Of a DNA stretch of 52,995 nt, positions 6,784 to 15,553 are shown piece by piece (the stretch's first letter is position 1; every line of letters begins with the position of its first letter). The DNA is taken from the NCBI RefSeq assembly GCF_028687635.1, contig NZ_JAQTZS010000018.1:1-52995 (forward strand), written 5' to 3'. This DNA comes from Malikia sp. (GTDB taxonomy: Bacteria; Pseudomonadota; Gammaproteobacteria; Burkholderiales; Burkholderiaceae_C). The position numbers and the translations under genes are program-made. The notes beneath the pieces were generated by a model. That model worked only from the letters and a program-made list of their open reading frames with translations. It had not been told where the DNA came from and made no database searches.

Positions 6784-8763
6784 TCACGCCTGGGCGTTCG
6801 CTGCCAGCGCCGCGCGGATGGCATCCACCGCTTCCGGGTTGACCAGCGTGCTCAGGTCGCCCAGCTCTTCTCCCAGCCAGGCGGATCGGACCACGCGGCG
6901 CATCATCTTCATGTTGCGGGTGCGGGGCAGGTCGTCCACCAGCAGCACCTGGGCCGGCTTGAACGCGCCCCCCAGTCCGGCGGTCACGGCACCCGACAGG
7001 CTCTTGACCGCGGTATCGAGGTCGATGCCCGGACGCGGGACGCAGACACAGACGATGGCGGTGCCCTTGACGGCATCGGGCACGCCGATCGCCGCGGCAT
7101 CGACCAGCAGCCCGGTGTCCATCAGCAGTGCCTCGATCTCGGACGGTCCGGTGCGCTTGCCGGCGATCTTGAGCGTGTCGTCGGAGCGGCCATGCACATA
7201 GCACATGCCGTCGGCATCGCGGCTGGCGAAGTCGCCGTGCACCCACAGCTTGGGCAGGCGCGACCAGTAGCTGTCCAGGTAGCGCTCCCGGTCATGCCAC
7301 AGGCCGCGCGTGAGTCCGATGCTGGGGCTGCGCATGACCAGCTCGCCGGTCACGCCGGGGCCGACCGTGACGCCTTCGGCATCGACGATGTCGGCGCCGG
7401 TGCCTGGCACCGGTCCGGCGAAAGCGCTGGGCTTGAGCGGGTGAATCACGGTACCGGTCAGGATGCCGCCGACCTCGGTACCACCAGAATAGTTGAGCAG
7501 CGGGACGCGCTTTTTCCCGATGGTCTCGAAGGTCCACCGCCACGCCTCGGGCGTCCAGGCCTCGCCGGTGGAGACGATGACACGCAAGGCGGACAGGTCG
7601 CGTTGCGCCAGCAGTTGCGGGTCGATCGACATCGAAAGGCGCGCCACCGTGGGCGCCAGGCCCAGATAGCTGACGCGGTGACGCTCGACCAGGCGCCACA
7701 GGCGGTCGGGTTGCGGGAAGTTGGGCGCGCCTTCGGCCAGCACCACGGTGGAGCCCACCAGCAGGCCGCCGAAGACAAGGATCGGTCCGACCAGCCAGCC
7801 CATGTCCGACATCCACAGGAAGCGGTCATCGGGCTTGAGGTCCATGCAGATCGACAGATCGAGCGCCGTCTTGACCGGGAAGCCGCAATGCGAGTGCACC
7901 ACGCCCTTGGGCTTGCCGGTGGTGCCCGAGGTGAACATCAGCAGGAAGGGAGCGTCGGCGGGCATGGCTTGCGTCGGCACAAAGGTGTAATCCTCGGGCG
8001 CGCCGGCGACCAGCTCGGGCCACCAGTGGTCGCGCCGCTCTTCCCAGCCGTGCAGGGTAGCCAGGTGGTTCAGCACCACGACATGCTCCACGCTGGGACA
8101 CTGCAGCAGCGCCTCGTCGGTGACGCTCTTGGCGCCCACCGGCTTGCCGCGGCGCAAGGAGCCGTCGACCGTGATCAGGGCCTTGGCCCGTCCATCGTTC
8201 AGGCGCTGCGCGATGGCGTCGGCGCCGAAGCCCGAGAACATGGGCAGCACGATGGCGCCGATCTTGGCCACGGCCAGCATGGCGGCCGCCGCCTGCGGCA
8301 GGTTGGGCAGGTACATGCCCACCACGTCGCCACGGCCCAGGCCCAGGCTGCGAAGGCCCCAGGCCAGGCGACAGGTCTCGCGGTCCAGATCGGCGAAGGT
8401 CCAGCGGGTCACCGTGCCGTCCTCGCCTTCCCAGACCAGCGCCTCCTGGGTGTAGCGCTCGGTGCCACGGCGGCGGTCCAGGCAGTTGAGCACCACGTTG
8501 GTGGTGCCGCCCACGCACCACTTGGCGAAGGGCAGCCCCGCGCTCAGGTCAAGCACCTGGTCATAGGGTCGCTCGAAGCGATAGTCGAGGAAGCGGATCA
8601 GCTCGTCGTTGAACCATGCGGGGTCGGCGCTGGCGCGCTCATTGAGCGCCTCGAAACTGTCAACCCCCAGCGCGCGCATGAAGCGGGTGAGGTTGGCGTT
8701 CTCCACCATGTCGTGGTCGGGCCACCACACTGCGCCGGACGGCTTGAGGTCATTGACTGGCAT
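6784..8763 (-). CDS. AMP-dependent acyl-CoA synthetase, acetyl/acetoacetyl-CoA synthetase type
   Basis: Large ANL-family synthetase of 659 residues with the extra N-terminal domain found in acetyl- and acetoacetyl-CoA synthetases. The adenylation motif FTSGTTGKPKG is at about residues 277-287, WMSDMGWLVGP follows, then YSGGTEVGG and HGDFASRDADG. In the C-terminal domain the usual TRSGK motif reads TRNMKMMRR: the lysine is kept but the two residues before it are changed. It lies 22 bases after badI and 30 bases before the second Bug receptor gene in the same direction. Because AliA already covers activation of cyclohexanecarboxylate, this enzyme may activate a related acid such as a hydroxylated or unsaturated ring acid or a dicarboxylate. 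The substrate is not determined by sequence. Confidence 0.85.
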   Translation of the reverse strand: MPVNDLKPSGAVWWPDHDMVENANLTRFMRALGVDSFEALNERASADPAWFNDELIRFLDYRFERPYDQVLDLSAGLPFAKWCVGGTTNVVLNCLDRRRGTERYTQEALVWEGEDGTVTRWTFADLDRETCRLAWGLRSLGLGRGDVVGMYLPNLPQAAAAMLAVAKIGAIVLPMFSGFGADAIAQRLNDGRAKALITVDGSLRRGKPVGAKSVTDEALLQCPSVEHVVVLNHLATLHGWEERRDHWWPELVAGAPEDYTFVPTQAMPADAPFLLMFTSGTTGKPKGVVHSHCGFPVKTALDLSICMDLKPDDRFLWMSDMGWLVGPILVFGGLLVGSTVVLAEGAPNFPQPDRLWRLVERHRVSYLGLAPTVARLSMSIDPQLLAQRDLSALRVIVSTGEAWTPEAWRWTFETIGKKRVPLLNYSGGTEVGGILTGTVIHPLKPSAFAGPVPGTGADIVDAEGVTVGPGVTGELVMRSPSIGLTRGLWHDRERYLDSYWSRLPKLWVHGDFASRDADGMCYVHGRSDDTLKIAGKRTGPSEIEALLMDTGLLVDAAAIGVPDAVKGTAIVCVCVPRPGIDLDTAVKSLSGAVTAGLGGAFKPAQVLLVDDLPRTRNMKMMRRVVRSAWLGEELGDLSTLVNPEAVDAIRAALAANAQA

Positions 8764-8785
8764 GAATCGCGCTCCGATCAGCTGA

Positions 8786-9568
8786 TCACTTGAAGTACTT
8801 GCGGAACTCGGGCTTGCGCTTGTCCTTCAGCGCATTGACGCCTTCACGCGATTCATCGGTGTCGTAGTAGAGCTTGAGCGCGTACATGCCCAGGCCCGCG
8901 ATGCCAGCCTGATGAGCCGTGTCCATGTTGAAGCTGCGCTTGGCGATCGCCAGCGCGGTCGGGCTGCGCTCGCACAGCTCCTCGCCCCACTTCTGCACTT
9001 CGGCGTCGAGCTGGTCGGCCGGCACGCAGATGTTGGCCAGGCCCATGGCGACCGCCTCGGCACCCGAGTAGCGCTTGCACATGTACCAGATCTCGCGCGC
9101 CTTCTTCTCGCCGACCACGCGGGCCAGGAAAGCGGTGCCGTAGCCCGGGTCGACCGAACCCATCTTGGGGCCGACCTGGCCGAAGATGGCCTTGTCCGAG
9201 CAGATGGTCATGTCGCAGATGGTGGCCAGCACGTTGCCGCCACCGATCGCGAAGCCCTGCACGCGGGCGATCACGGGCTTGGGGGTGTCGCGGATGGCGG
9301 CATGCAGCTCTTCCATCGGCAGGCCGATGGTGCCGCGGCCGTCGTAGTTGCCGTCGTGGGTCGACTGGTCGCCGCCGGTGCAGAAGGCACGGTCGCCGGC
9401 GCCGGTCAGCACGATGGCGCCGACATCGCGGTCGTAGCCGGCCTTGTACATGGCCTTGATGATCTCGTCGCAGGTGGTGCCACGGAAGGCATTCATCTTG
9501 TCAGCGCGGTTGATGATGATCCACGCCACGCCGTTGCGGACTTCGTACAGGATGTCTTCGAAATTCAT
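8786..9568 (-). CDS. badI: 2-ketocyclohexanecarboxyl-CoA hydrolase (BadI-like ring-cleaving enzyme)
   Basis: Crotonase-superfamily protein of 260 residues, the same length as Rhodopseudomonas BadI, and near-identical to it in long stretches as I recall it: NAFRGTTCDE, GDQSTHDGNYDGRG, GQVGPKMGSVDPGYG and MCKRYSGAEA. It hydrolyses the ring of 2-ketocyclohexane-1-carboxyl-CoA to give pimeloyl-CoA. It lacks the two glutamates of hydratases (GGGNVLA in place of GGGCE; GQVGP in place of PEI) and instead resembles MenB, which fits a reverse-Dieckmann type cleavage. A GAGGAAG ribosome site precedes the ATG. It follows badH by 37 bases. Confidence 0.95.
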   Translation of the reverse strand: MNFEDILYEVRNGVAWIIINRADKMNAFRGTTCDEIIKAMYKAGYDRDVGAIVLTGAGDRAFCTGGDQSTHDGNYDGRGTIGLPMEELHAAIRDTPKPVIARVQGFAIGGGNVLATICDMTICSDKAIFGQVGPKMGSVDPGYGTAFLARVVGEKKAREIWYMCKRYSGAEAVAMGLANICVPADQLDAEVQKWGEELCERSPTALAIAKRSFNMDTAHQAGIAGLGMYALKLYYDTDESREGVNALKDKRKPEFRKYFK

Positions 9569-9605
9569 GTGAGCTTCCTCGGGAGGGTATTCGTGAAAAG
9601 GGGGA

Positions 9606-10373
9606 TCAGCCGTGCATCGTCAGGCCGCCGGACACGCTGATGACCTGGCCGGTGATGAAGGAAGCGTCGTCGCTGGCGAAGAAGGCGATGGCGCTGGCCA
9701 GATCGTCGGGCTGACCCAGGCGGCCCAGCGGGATCGCGCTGCGGAAGGCTTCGATCAGCTTGGCCGGATCGCGCGCGCCTTCGGCCACGCCCGCCAGCAA
9801 GGCGGTGTCGGTCGGGCCCGGGCAGACCACGTTGACGGTGATGTTGTGGCGGGCGTGCTCGCGCGCCAGGGTCTTGGACAGCGCCACCAGGCCACCCTTG
9901 CAGGCGGAGTAGACGGCTTCGCCGGAGGAGCCGCCGCGCGCGGCGTCGGAGGCGATGTTGACGATGCGGCCCGACTTGCGCTCGGACATGCCCGGCAGCA
10001 CGGCGTGCAACATGTGCAGCGCGCCAGTCAGGTTGATCGCGATCAGGCGCTCCCACTCGGCCGGCACGGTCTTGACGAAGGGCTTGAAGACATCCCAGCC
10101 GGCGTTGTTGACCAGCACGTCGACCGGGCCCAGCTGGGCTTCGGTGGCCGCCACGGCGGCGTCGACCGCCACGCGGTCGGTGATGTCGCACTTGAACGCT
10201 GCTGCCTGGCCGCCGTTGGCGCGGATGTCGGCGGCGACCTTCTCGGCCGCTTCCAGGTTCATGTCGAACACGGCAACCTTGGCGCCCTCGGCAGCCAGGC
10301 GGCGGCAGGTCGCCCCACCGATGCCACCCGCGCCACCCGTCACGATCACTGTCTTGTCCTGTAGCTTGCTCAT
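9606..10373 (-). CDS. badH: 2-hydroxycyclohexanecarboxyl-CoA dehydrogenase (BadH-like SDR)
   Basis: Short-chain dehydrogenase of 255 residues that oxidises 2-hydroxycyclohexane-1-carboxyl-CoA to the 2-keto form with NAD+. The cofactor motif VTGGAGGIGGA is at residues 11-21, NNAGWD follows, and the catalytic Ser and Tyr-Lys are in NIASDAARGG and YSACK. NVVCPGPTDTALLAGV and ITGQVISVSGGLTM are shared with R. palustris BadH. Two ATGs are adjacent; the second (10373) is five bases from GGAG and gives the same length as the known enzyme, so I chose it. It is the first gene of the operon and is preceded by the palindrome-rich AT-richer spacer. Confidence 0.94.
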   Translation of the reverse strand: MSKLQDKTVIVTGGAGGIGGATCRRLAAEGAKVAVFDMNLEAAEKVAADIRANGGQAAAFKCDITDRVAVDAAVAATEAQLGPVDVLVNNAGWDVFKPFVKTVPAEWERLIAINLTGALHMLHAVLPGMSERKSGRIVNIASDAARGGSSGEAVYSACKGGLVALSKTLAREHARHNITVNVVCPGPTDTALLAGVAEGARDPAKLIEAFRSAIPLGRLGQPDDLASAIAFFASDDASFITGQVISVSGGLTMHG

Positions 10374-10376
10374 CAT

Positions 10377-10738
10377 TGCTCCTTGTGCATCTGCGTTGAA
10401 GTCCGGGATTTACTCAAAACCACTTTAAGTAAACGTGTTGACACAGTTTATACAAAGGAGCGCCAAAGGAAAACGGTCATCGAGGAAAATTTCCTCATGG
10501 TTTACCCCTAATGCCCCTGAAAAACCAGTCACCCGGATATTCACTTGGCAGCAGCCAAATGGATATTTATGACAACTTGTTTGTATTTTTATCCTTCGGC
10601 GCCAGAAATCGGTCGCGCGCGGCCAAGCCTTGCCAGCCGGCGGCGCGGGCGCCAAGGTGGCAGTGGATGAGGCAAGCGGGAAGGCAGCCGCCAATGAGGC
10701 AGCGTGCCGGAGAGGGAGGAAGGCCGCTGGACGAGCCG
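10377..10738. promoter_or_regulatory. Spacer upstream of the cyclohexanecarboxylate operon, with several inverted repeats
   Basis: About 360 bases without a gene, between badH and the ArsR-type gene (which ends here). The part next to badH is AT-richer than its surroundings and must hold the operon promoter. Inverted repeats that I can see are TTTACT-N13-AGTAAA (10409-10433), the imperfect AAACGTGT-TGA-CACAGTTT (10431-10449), a perfect GAGGAAA-A-TTTCCTC (10482-10496), and TTGGC-AGCA-GCCAA slightly further out. No dedicated regulator gene (BadR- or IclR-type) adjoins, so the controlling protein is probably encoded outside the window. The half next to the ArsR gene (10600-10738) is GC-rich and shows nothing I can name. 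Confidence 0.5.
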
Positions 10739-11146
10739 TCAGTTCGCCTTGGCGACGAAGGGCGCCCGGCTGGCCGCCGAGCGCTGCAGCTGGCGCGCGA
10801 TGTTGCCGCAGACCAGATCGCACAGCTGGTAGATGGACGGATCGGCGATGCGGTAGTAGACGCTGGTGCCGCGGCCCTGGCGCGCGACCAGTCCCTGCTT
10901 GCTCATCAGCGCCAGATGGCGCGAGATGTTGGCGGCCGTGAAGCCGCACAGCTGCGCGAGCTCGCCCACGTTGCGCTCGCCCCCGCGCAGCAGGTTCAGG
11001 ATCTGCAGCCGGGTCGGCTCGGCCAGCACCTGGAAGTAGGCCGCGATCTCGACCAGCGCCTCGGCTGGCATGTGCTGCATCGCCGGATACCCGGCCGGAT
11101 CGGGCAAGGCCACCGGATCTTCCACGGGGACGGGACTGTTGTGCAT
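10739..11146 (-). CDS. ArsR/SmtB-family transcriptional repressor
   Basis: Winged helix-turn-helix protein of 135 residues, with LAEPTRLQILNLL opening the DNA-binding domain and ELAQLCGFTAANISRHLALMSKQGLV as the recognition helix region, then the wing VARQGRGTSVYYRI. It faces the RND efflux operon and very probably represses it and itself. Cysteines are at about residues 67, 109 and 113 (the last two as CDLVC); this is not the classical ELCVCDL metal site of ArsR, nor the paired-cysteine arrangement of BigR/SqrR, so the inducer is open. The N-terminal 25 residues are a Pro-rich extension; an internal ATG around residue 23 is possible. Confidence 0.88.
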   Translation of the reverse strand: MHNSPVPVEDPVALPDPAGYPAMQHMPAEALVEIAAYFQVLAEPTRLQILNLLRGGERNVGELAQLCGFTAANISRHLALMSKQGLVARQGRGTSVYYRIADPSIYQLCDLVCGNIARQLQRSAASRAPFVAKAN

Positions 11147-11161
11147 GATTCCATTGTATCA

Positions 11162-11190
11162 TTGCATGATTAATCAATCAGTTAAATAAT
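11162..11190 (+). promoter_or_regulatory. Promoter and palindromic operator of the RND efflux operon
   Basis: TTGCAT and AATAAT are spaced by 17 bases and fit a sigma-70 promoter reading towards the adaptor gene. A perfect 10-base palindrome, TGATTAATCA (11167-11176), lies in the spacer and begins at the last base of the -35 box, where a bound repressor would block RNA polymerase. The divergent ArsR-type regulator is the obvious candidate to bind it. Confidence 0.6.
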
Positions 11191-11209
11191 CAAACAAGAG
11201 GAGCCCAAG

Positions 11210-12292
11210 ATGCAGCACATCCATCTGGTGACCCTGGTCAGCCTGGTCGCCCTCGCCCTGCCGGCGGCTGTCGGCGCGGCAGAGCGCCAACCACTGGCCA
11301 CCGTGGCCGTGCAGCAGGCTGGCGATACGGCACTGACCAGCAGCCTGGACGGCGTGGTCGAGGCCGTGCGCCAGACCACGCTCTCGACCCAGGTGGCCGG
11401 CGCCATCGTCAGCCTGAACATCAAGGCCGGCGACCGCGTCAAGGCCGGCCAGGAACTGCTGCGCATCGACGCGCGCGCCGCCCAGCAGGGCGTGGCGGCC
11501 AGCGCCGCGCAGGTCGAAGCGGCGCGGGCCCAGCTCAAGGTCGCGAGCCAGGAACTGGCGCGCCAGAAGCAGCTGCATCAGAAGCAATATGTCAGCCAGG
11601 CCGCGCTCGAACGCGCGCAGGCGCAGTGGGAGGCCGCGCAGGCCCAGGTCAATGCATTGCAGGCCCAGACCCGGGCCGCGCAGACGCAATCGGGCTTCTT
11701 CGTGCTCAACGCGCCCTATGCGGGCGTGGTCAGCGCGGTCGCCATCACGCTGGGCGACATGGCCATGCCAGGCCGCCCGCTGCTGACGATGCACGACCCC
11801 GCCGCGCTGCGCGTGACGGCGGCGGTGCCGCAAGCGATGCTGCCCGCCCTGGCGGCCAACCTGCAGGCGGTGCGCTACGAACTGCCGGGCGTGACCGGCT
11901 TCTCAATGCCGCAACAGCCGGCCCGGGTCGAACTGCTGCCCACGGTCGATGCCGGGACCCACAGCGCGACGCTGCGGCTGAGCCTGCCGGCTGGCGGCAG
12001 CGAGGTCGCGCCCGGCCTGTTCGCCCGCGTCTGGCTGCCGGCCGCAGGCGCTGCCAAGGCCGGCGCCGAGCGCCTGTTCGTGCCGGCCGGCGCGGTCGCG
12101 CGGCGCGCCGAGCTGACCGGCGTCTATGTGGTCGACGCACAGGGCAAGCCCCATCTGCGCCAGGTCCGCCTCGGCCGCCAGAGCGGCGACCGGGTCGAGG
12201 TGCTCACGGGCCTGCGCGCCGGCGACCAGGTCGCGACCGATCCGCAGGCTGCGGCGGCCCTGCGCCGAGCCGGAACAGGGGAACATGAATGA
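11210..12292 (+). CDS. RND efflux periplasmic adaptor (membrane fusion protein)
   Basis: Adaptor of 360 residues that links an inner-membrane RND pump to an outer-membrane channel. A signal peptide of about 23 residues ends at AVGAAE. The lipoyl halves are at about 50-80 (TTLSTQVAGAIVSLNIKAGDRV) and 160-185 (LNAPYAGVVSAVAITLGDM), separated by an Ala/Gln-rich coiled-coil hairpin with ARQKQLHQKQYVSQ. The C-terminal membrane-proximal domain has VPAGAVARRAELTGVYV. AGAGGAG stands ahead of the ATG. The gene overlaps the pump gene by four bases (ATGA), which indicates coupled translation. Confidence 0.93.
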   Translation: MQHIHLVTLVSLVALALPAAVGAAERQPLATVAVQQAGDTALTSSLDGVVEAVRQTTLSTQVAGAIVSLNIKAGDRVKAGQELLRIDARAAQQGVAASAAQVEAARAQLKVASQELARQKQLHQKQYVSQAALERAQAQWEAAQAQVNALQAQTRAAQTQSGFFVLNAPYAGVVSAVAITLGDMAMPGRPLLTMHDPAALRVTAAVPQAMLPALAANLQAVRYELPGVTGFSMPQQPARVELLPTVDAGTHSATLRLSLPAGGSEVAPGLFARVWLPAAGAAKAGAERLFVPAGAVARRAELTGVYVVDAQGKPHLRQVRLGRQSGDRVEVLTGLRAGDQVATDPQAAAALRRAGTGEHE

Positions 12293-15200
12293 GTGACAAC
12301 AGAACCCTGAGCCTCTCGGGCCGGATCGCGGCCCTGTTCCAGCGCGCGCAGATCACGCCGCTGCTGGCGCTGGTCGCGCTGCTGCTGGGCCTCTTTGCCG
12401 TGCTGGTGACGCCGCGCGAGGAGGAACCGCAGATCAACGTCACCATGGCCAACGTGCTGGTGCCCTTCCCGGGCGCCTCGGTGCGCGACGTCGAGCAGAT
12501 GGTCGCCATCCCGGCCGAGCAGGTGCTGTCGCGCATCGCGGGCATCGAACATGTGCTGTCGGTATCCCGCCCCGGCGTCGCGGTGCTGACGGTGCAGTTC
12601 AAGGTCGGCGTGCCGCGCTCGGAGGCCTTGGTGCGCCTGCACGACACCCTGCGCGACCACAGCGACTGGCTGCCGCCGGGCCTGGGCGTGCTGGAGCCGC
12701 TGGTCAAGCCCAAGGGCATCGACGACGTGCCGATCGTCACGCTCACCCTGTTCAGCAAGGAAGCCGGGACCGGCCCCTACGAGCTGGAGCGGGTCGCGCA
12801 CAGCATGGAGGCCGACCTCAAGCGCGTGCCGGGCACGCAGGACGTGACGACGCTGGGCGGTCCCGGCCGCGCGGTGCGGGTGCAGATCGATCCCGGCCGC
12901 ATGGCGGGCTCGGGTGTGACGGTGCAGGACCTGCGCCAGAGCCTGCAATCGGCCAACCTGGGGCTGCCGGTGGGCGAGCTGCTGGGCGGCAACCGCAGCG
13001 TCGCGATCGAGGCCGGTCCCTGGCTGGCCCACGCCGACGAGGTGGCCGAACTGGTGGTCGGCGTGCGCTCCGGCAAGCCGGTCTTCCTGCGCGATCTGGC
13101 CGAGGTCAGCGAAGGCCCGCTGCCCGCGTCGCGCTACGTCTGGCACGGCCTGAGCCAGGCCAAGGGTGGCGGCGAGTACCCGGCCGTGACGCTGGCGATC
13201 ACCAAGAAGCCTGGCGAGAACGCGATCGACGTCGCCAACGCCGTCATGCAGCGGGTCCGGACGCTGCGCGGCAGCGTGATCCCCGACGCGGTCGAGGTCG
13301 CCGAGACCCGCAACTACGGCGCCAGCGCCAACGACAAGGCGCAGAAGCTGATCCAGAAGCTGCTGTTCGCCACCGCCTCGGTGGTGGCGCTGGTCTTCAT
13401 CGCGCTGGGTCGGCGCGAGGCGGCCATTGTCGGCGCCGCCGTCATGCTGACGCTGACCGTGACGCTGTTCGCGTCCTGGGCCTGGGGCTTCACGCTGAAC
13501 CGGGTCTCGCTGTTCGCGCTGATCTTCTCGATCGGCATCCTGGTCGATGACGCGATCGTGGTGGTCGAGAACATCCACCGCCACCAGCAGCTCCACCCCG
13601 GCAAGACCCTGACCGAGCTCATCCCGGGCGCGGTCGACGAGGTCGGTGGCCCGACCATCCTGGCCACCTTGACCGTGATCGCCGCGCTGCTGCCGATGGC
13701 CTTCGTCTCGGGCCTGATGGGCCCCTACATGAGCCCGATCCCGATCAACGCCAGCATGGGCATGCTGCTGTCGCTGGCGATCGCCTTCGTCGTCACGCCC
13801 TGGCTGGCCAGGCTGTGGATGAAGCCCTCGCACGGCAACGCGCAGGCGCACCAGGCCCCCACCGGCCTGGCGGCCAAGCTCGACCCGCTGTTTCAGCGGG
13901 CCTTCGAGCCGCTGCTGCACCCGATCCGGGGCCAGCGCAATCGCGGGCTGCTGGGCCTGGGCATCGCCGGCCTGGTCGCGCTGTCGGTGCTGCTGCCCGT
14001 CGTCGGACTGGTGCAGCTCAAGATGCTGCCGTTCGACAACAAGTCCGAGTTCCAGGTCGTGGTCGACATGCCGGCCGGCACCCCGCTGGAGGACACCGCC
14101 GCCGTGCTGCGCGAGCTCGGCGCCCACCTGGCGACCGTGCCCGAGGTCACCGACTACCAGGCCTACGCCGGCACCGCCGCGCCGATCAACTTCAACGGCC
14201 TGGTGCGCCAGTATTACCTGCGCGCCGGCGGCGAGTTCGGCGACCTGCAGGTGAATCTGGTCGACAAGCACCAGCGCGCCGACCAGAGCCACGCGATCGC
14301 GACCCGGCTGCGCCCCGAGCTGCAGGCCATCGGCCGACGCCTGGGCGCCAACGTCAAGCTGGTCGAGGTGCCGCCAGGCCCGCCGGTGCTGTCGCCGATC
14401 GTGGCCGAGATCTACGGCCCCGACGCCGAGGGCCGGCGCGCGGTCGCCAAGGCGGTGCGCGCGGTGTTCGAGCGCACCGACAACGTGGTCGACGTCGACG
14501 ACAGCAGCATCGCGGACGCCCCGCGCCAGCTGCTGCTGGTCGACCGCCGCAAGGCCGCCCTGCTGGGCGTGCCGCAGGCGGCGATCGTCAGCACGCTGCG
14601 CGCCGGCCTGGCCGGCGAGGAAGTGACCTGGATGCACGACGGCAGCAAGTACCCGCTGCCCGCGCTGATCCAGCTGCCGCCCGAGCGCCATGGCGACCTG
14701 GATGCGCTGCTGCAACTCGCCGTGCGCGGCGCCTCCGGCCAGCTGGTGCCGATCCGCGAGCTGGTCACGGTCAGCGACACCCTGCGCGAGCAGCCCGTGA
14801 TCCACAAGGACCTGCTGCCGGTCAACTTCGTGACGGCCGACATGGCCGGCCGGATCGACAGCCCGCTCTACGGCATGTTCCAGATGCGCGAGCGGATCGC
14901 CGCCATCCAGCCCCCCGCAGGCGGCCAACTGGCGGAATACTTCATCAGCCAGCCCGCGGATGCCTGGCGCGGCTACGCGATCAAGTGGGATGGCGAGTGG
15001 CAGATCACCTATGAGACCTTCCGCGACATGGGCGCGGCCTACGGCGTCGGCCTGATCCTGATCTACCTGCTGGTGGTGGCGCAGTTCGGCAGCTACCTGA
15101 CGCCGCTGATCATCATGGCGCCGATCCCGCTGACCCTCATCGGCGTGATGCCGGGCCACGCGCTGCTGGGCGCGCAATACACCGCCACCTCGATGATCGG

Positions 15201-15510
15201 CATGATCGCGCTGGCGGGCATCATCGTGCGCAACTCCATCCTGCTGGTGGACTTCATCGAGCTGCAGGTCACCCAAGGGTTGCCCTTCAAGCAGGCGATC
15301 GTGCATTCGGCCATCACGCGGGCCCAGCCCATCATGCTGACCGGCCTGGCCGCGATGCTGGGTGCTTTCTTCATCCTCGACGACCCGATCTTCAACGGGC
15401 TGGCGATCTCGCTGATCTTCGGCATCCTGGTCTCGACCCTGCTGACGCTGATCGTGATCCCGACGCTCTACTACGCGGCCTACCGCCGCCAGCACGAGCC
15501 GGCCGCCTGA
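12289..15510 (+). CDS. RND-family inner-membrane efflux pump
   Basis: Full-length RND permease of 1073 residues with the expected layout: one N-terminal membrane helix (LLALVALLLGLFAVLV), a large periplasmic loop, a block of helices around residues 350-500, a second loop, and a final block from about 920. The proton-relay aspartate pair is visible in GILVDDAIVVVENI in helix 4, and GMIALAGIIVRNSILLVDF is the matching segment in the second half. It belongs to the hydrophobe/amphiphile (AcrB-like) side rather than the metal exporters as far as I can judge; the Glu-rich metal motif of CzcA is not obvious. Substrate unknown. Coupled by overlap to the adaptor and followed by the DUF2892 gene and a TolC-like channel. 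Confidence 0.93.
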   Translation: MSDNRTLSLSGRIAALFQRAQITPLLALVALLLGLFAVLVTPREEEPQINVTMANVLVPFPGASVRDVEQMVAIPAEQVLSRIAGIEHVLSVSRPGVAVLTVQFKVGVPRSEALVRLHDTLRDHSDWLPPGLGVLEPLVKPKGIDDVPIVTLTLFSKEAGTGPYELERVAHSMEADLKRVPGTQDVTTLGGPGRAVRVQIDPGRMAGSGVTVQDLRQSLQSANLGLPVGELLGGNRSVAIEAGPWLAHADEVAELVVGVRSGKPVFLRDLAEVSEGPLPASRYVWHGLSQAKGGGEYPAVTLAITKKPGENAIDVANAVMQRVRTLRGSVIPDAVEVAETRNYGASANDKAQKLIQKLLFATASVVALVFIALGRREAAIVGAAVMLTLTVTLFASWAWGFTLNRVSLFALIFSIGILVDDAIVVVENIHRHQQLHPGKTLTELIPGAVDEVGGPTILATLTVIAALLPMAFVSGLMGPYMSPIPINASMGMLLSLAIAFVVTPWLARLWMKPSHGNAQAHQAPTGLAAKLDPLFQRAFEPLLHPIRGQRNRGLLGLGIAGLVALSVLLPVVGLVQLKMLPFDNKSEFQVVVDMPAGTPLEDTAAVLRELGAHLATVPEVTDYQAYAGTAAPINFNGLVRQYYLRAGGEFGDLQVNLVDKHQRADQSHAIATRLRPELQAIGRRLGANVKLVEVPPGPPVLSPIVAEIYGPDAEGRRAVAKAVRAVFERTDNVVDVDDSSIADAPRQLLLVDRRKAALLGVPQAAIVSTLRAGLAGEEVTWMHDGSKYPLPALIQLPPERHGDLDALLQLAVRGASGQLVPIRELVTVSDTLREQPVIHKDLLPVNFVTADMAGRIDSPLYGMFQMRERIAAIQPPAGGQLAEYFISQPADAWRGYAIKWDGEWQITYETFRDMGAAYGVGLILIYLLVVAQFGSYLTPLIIMAPIPLTLIGVMPGHALLGAQYTATSMIGMIALAGIIVRNSILLVDFIELQVTQGLPFKQAIVHSAITRAQPIMLTGLAAMLGAFFILDDPIFNGLAISLIFGILVSTLLTLIVIPTLYYAAYRRQHEPAA

Positions 15511-15553
15511 GCCCCAAGCCACCCCCTTTTCATCATCCCCAAGGAGAACACCC

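Noticed and set aside
6085-8793. A 902-codon plus-strand frame opposite the second Bug gene and the acyl-CoA synthetase.
   Set aside because: Shadow frame; both minus-strand genes have complete family motifs.
10431-10456. TTGACA followed by TATACA as a plus-strand promoter.
   Set aside because: The two boxes are only 5 bases apart, far from the 16-18 needed, and no plus-strand gene follows.
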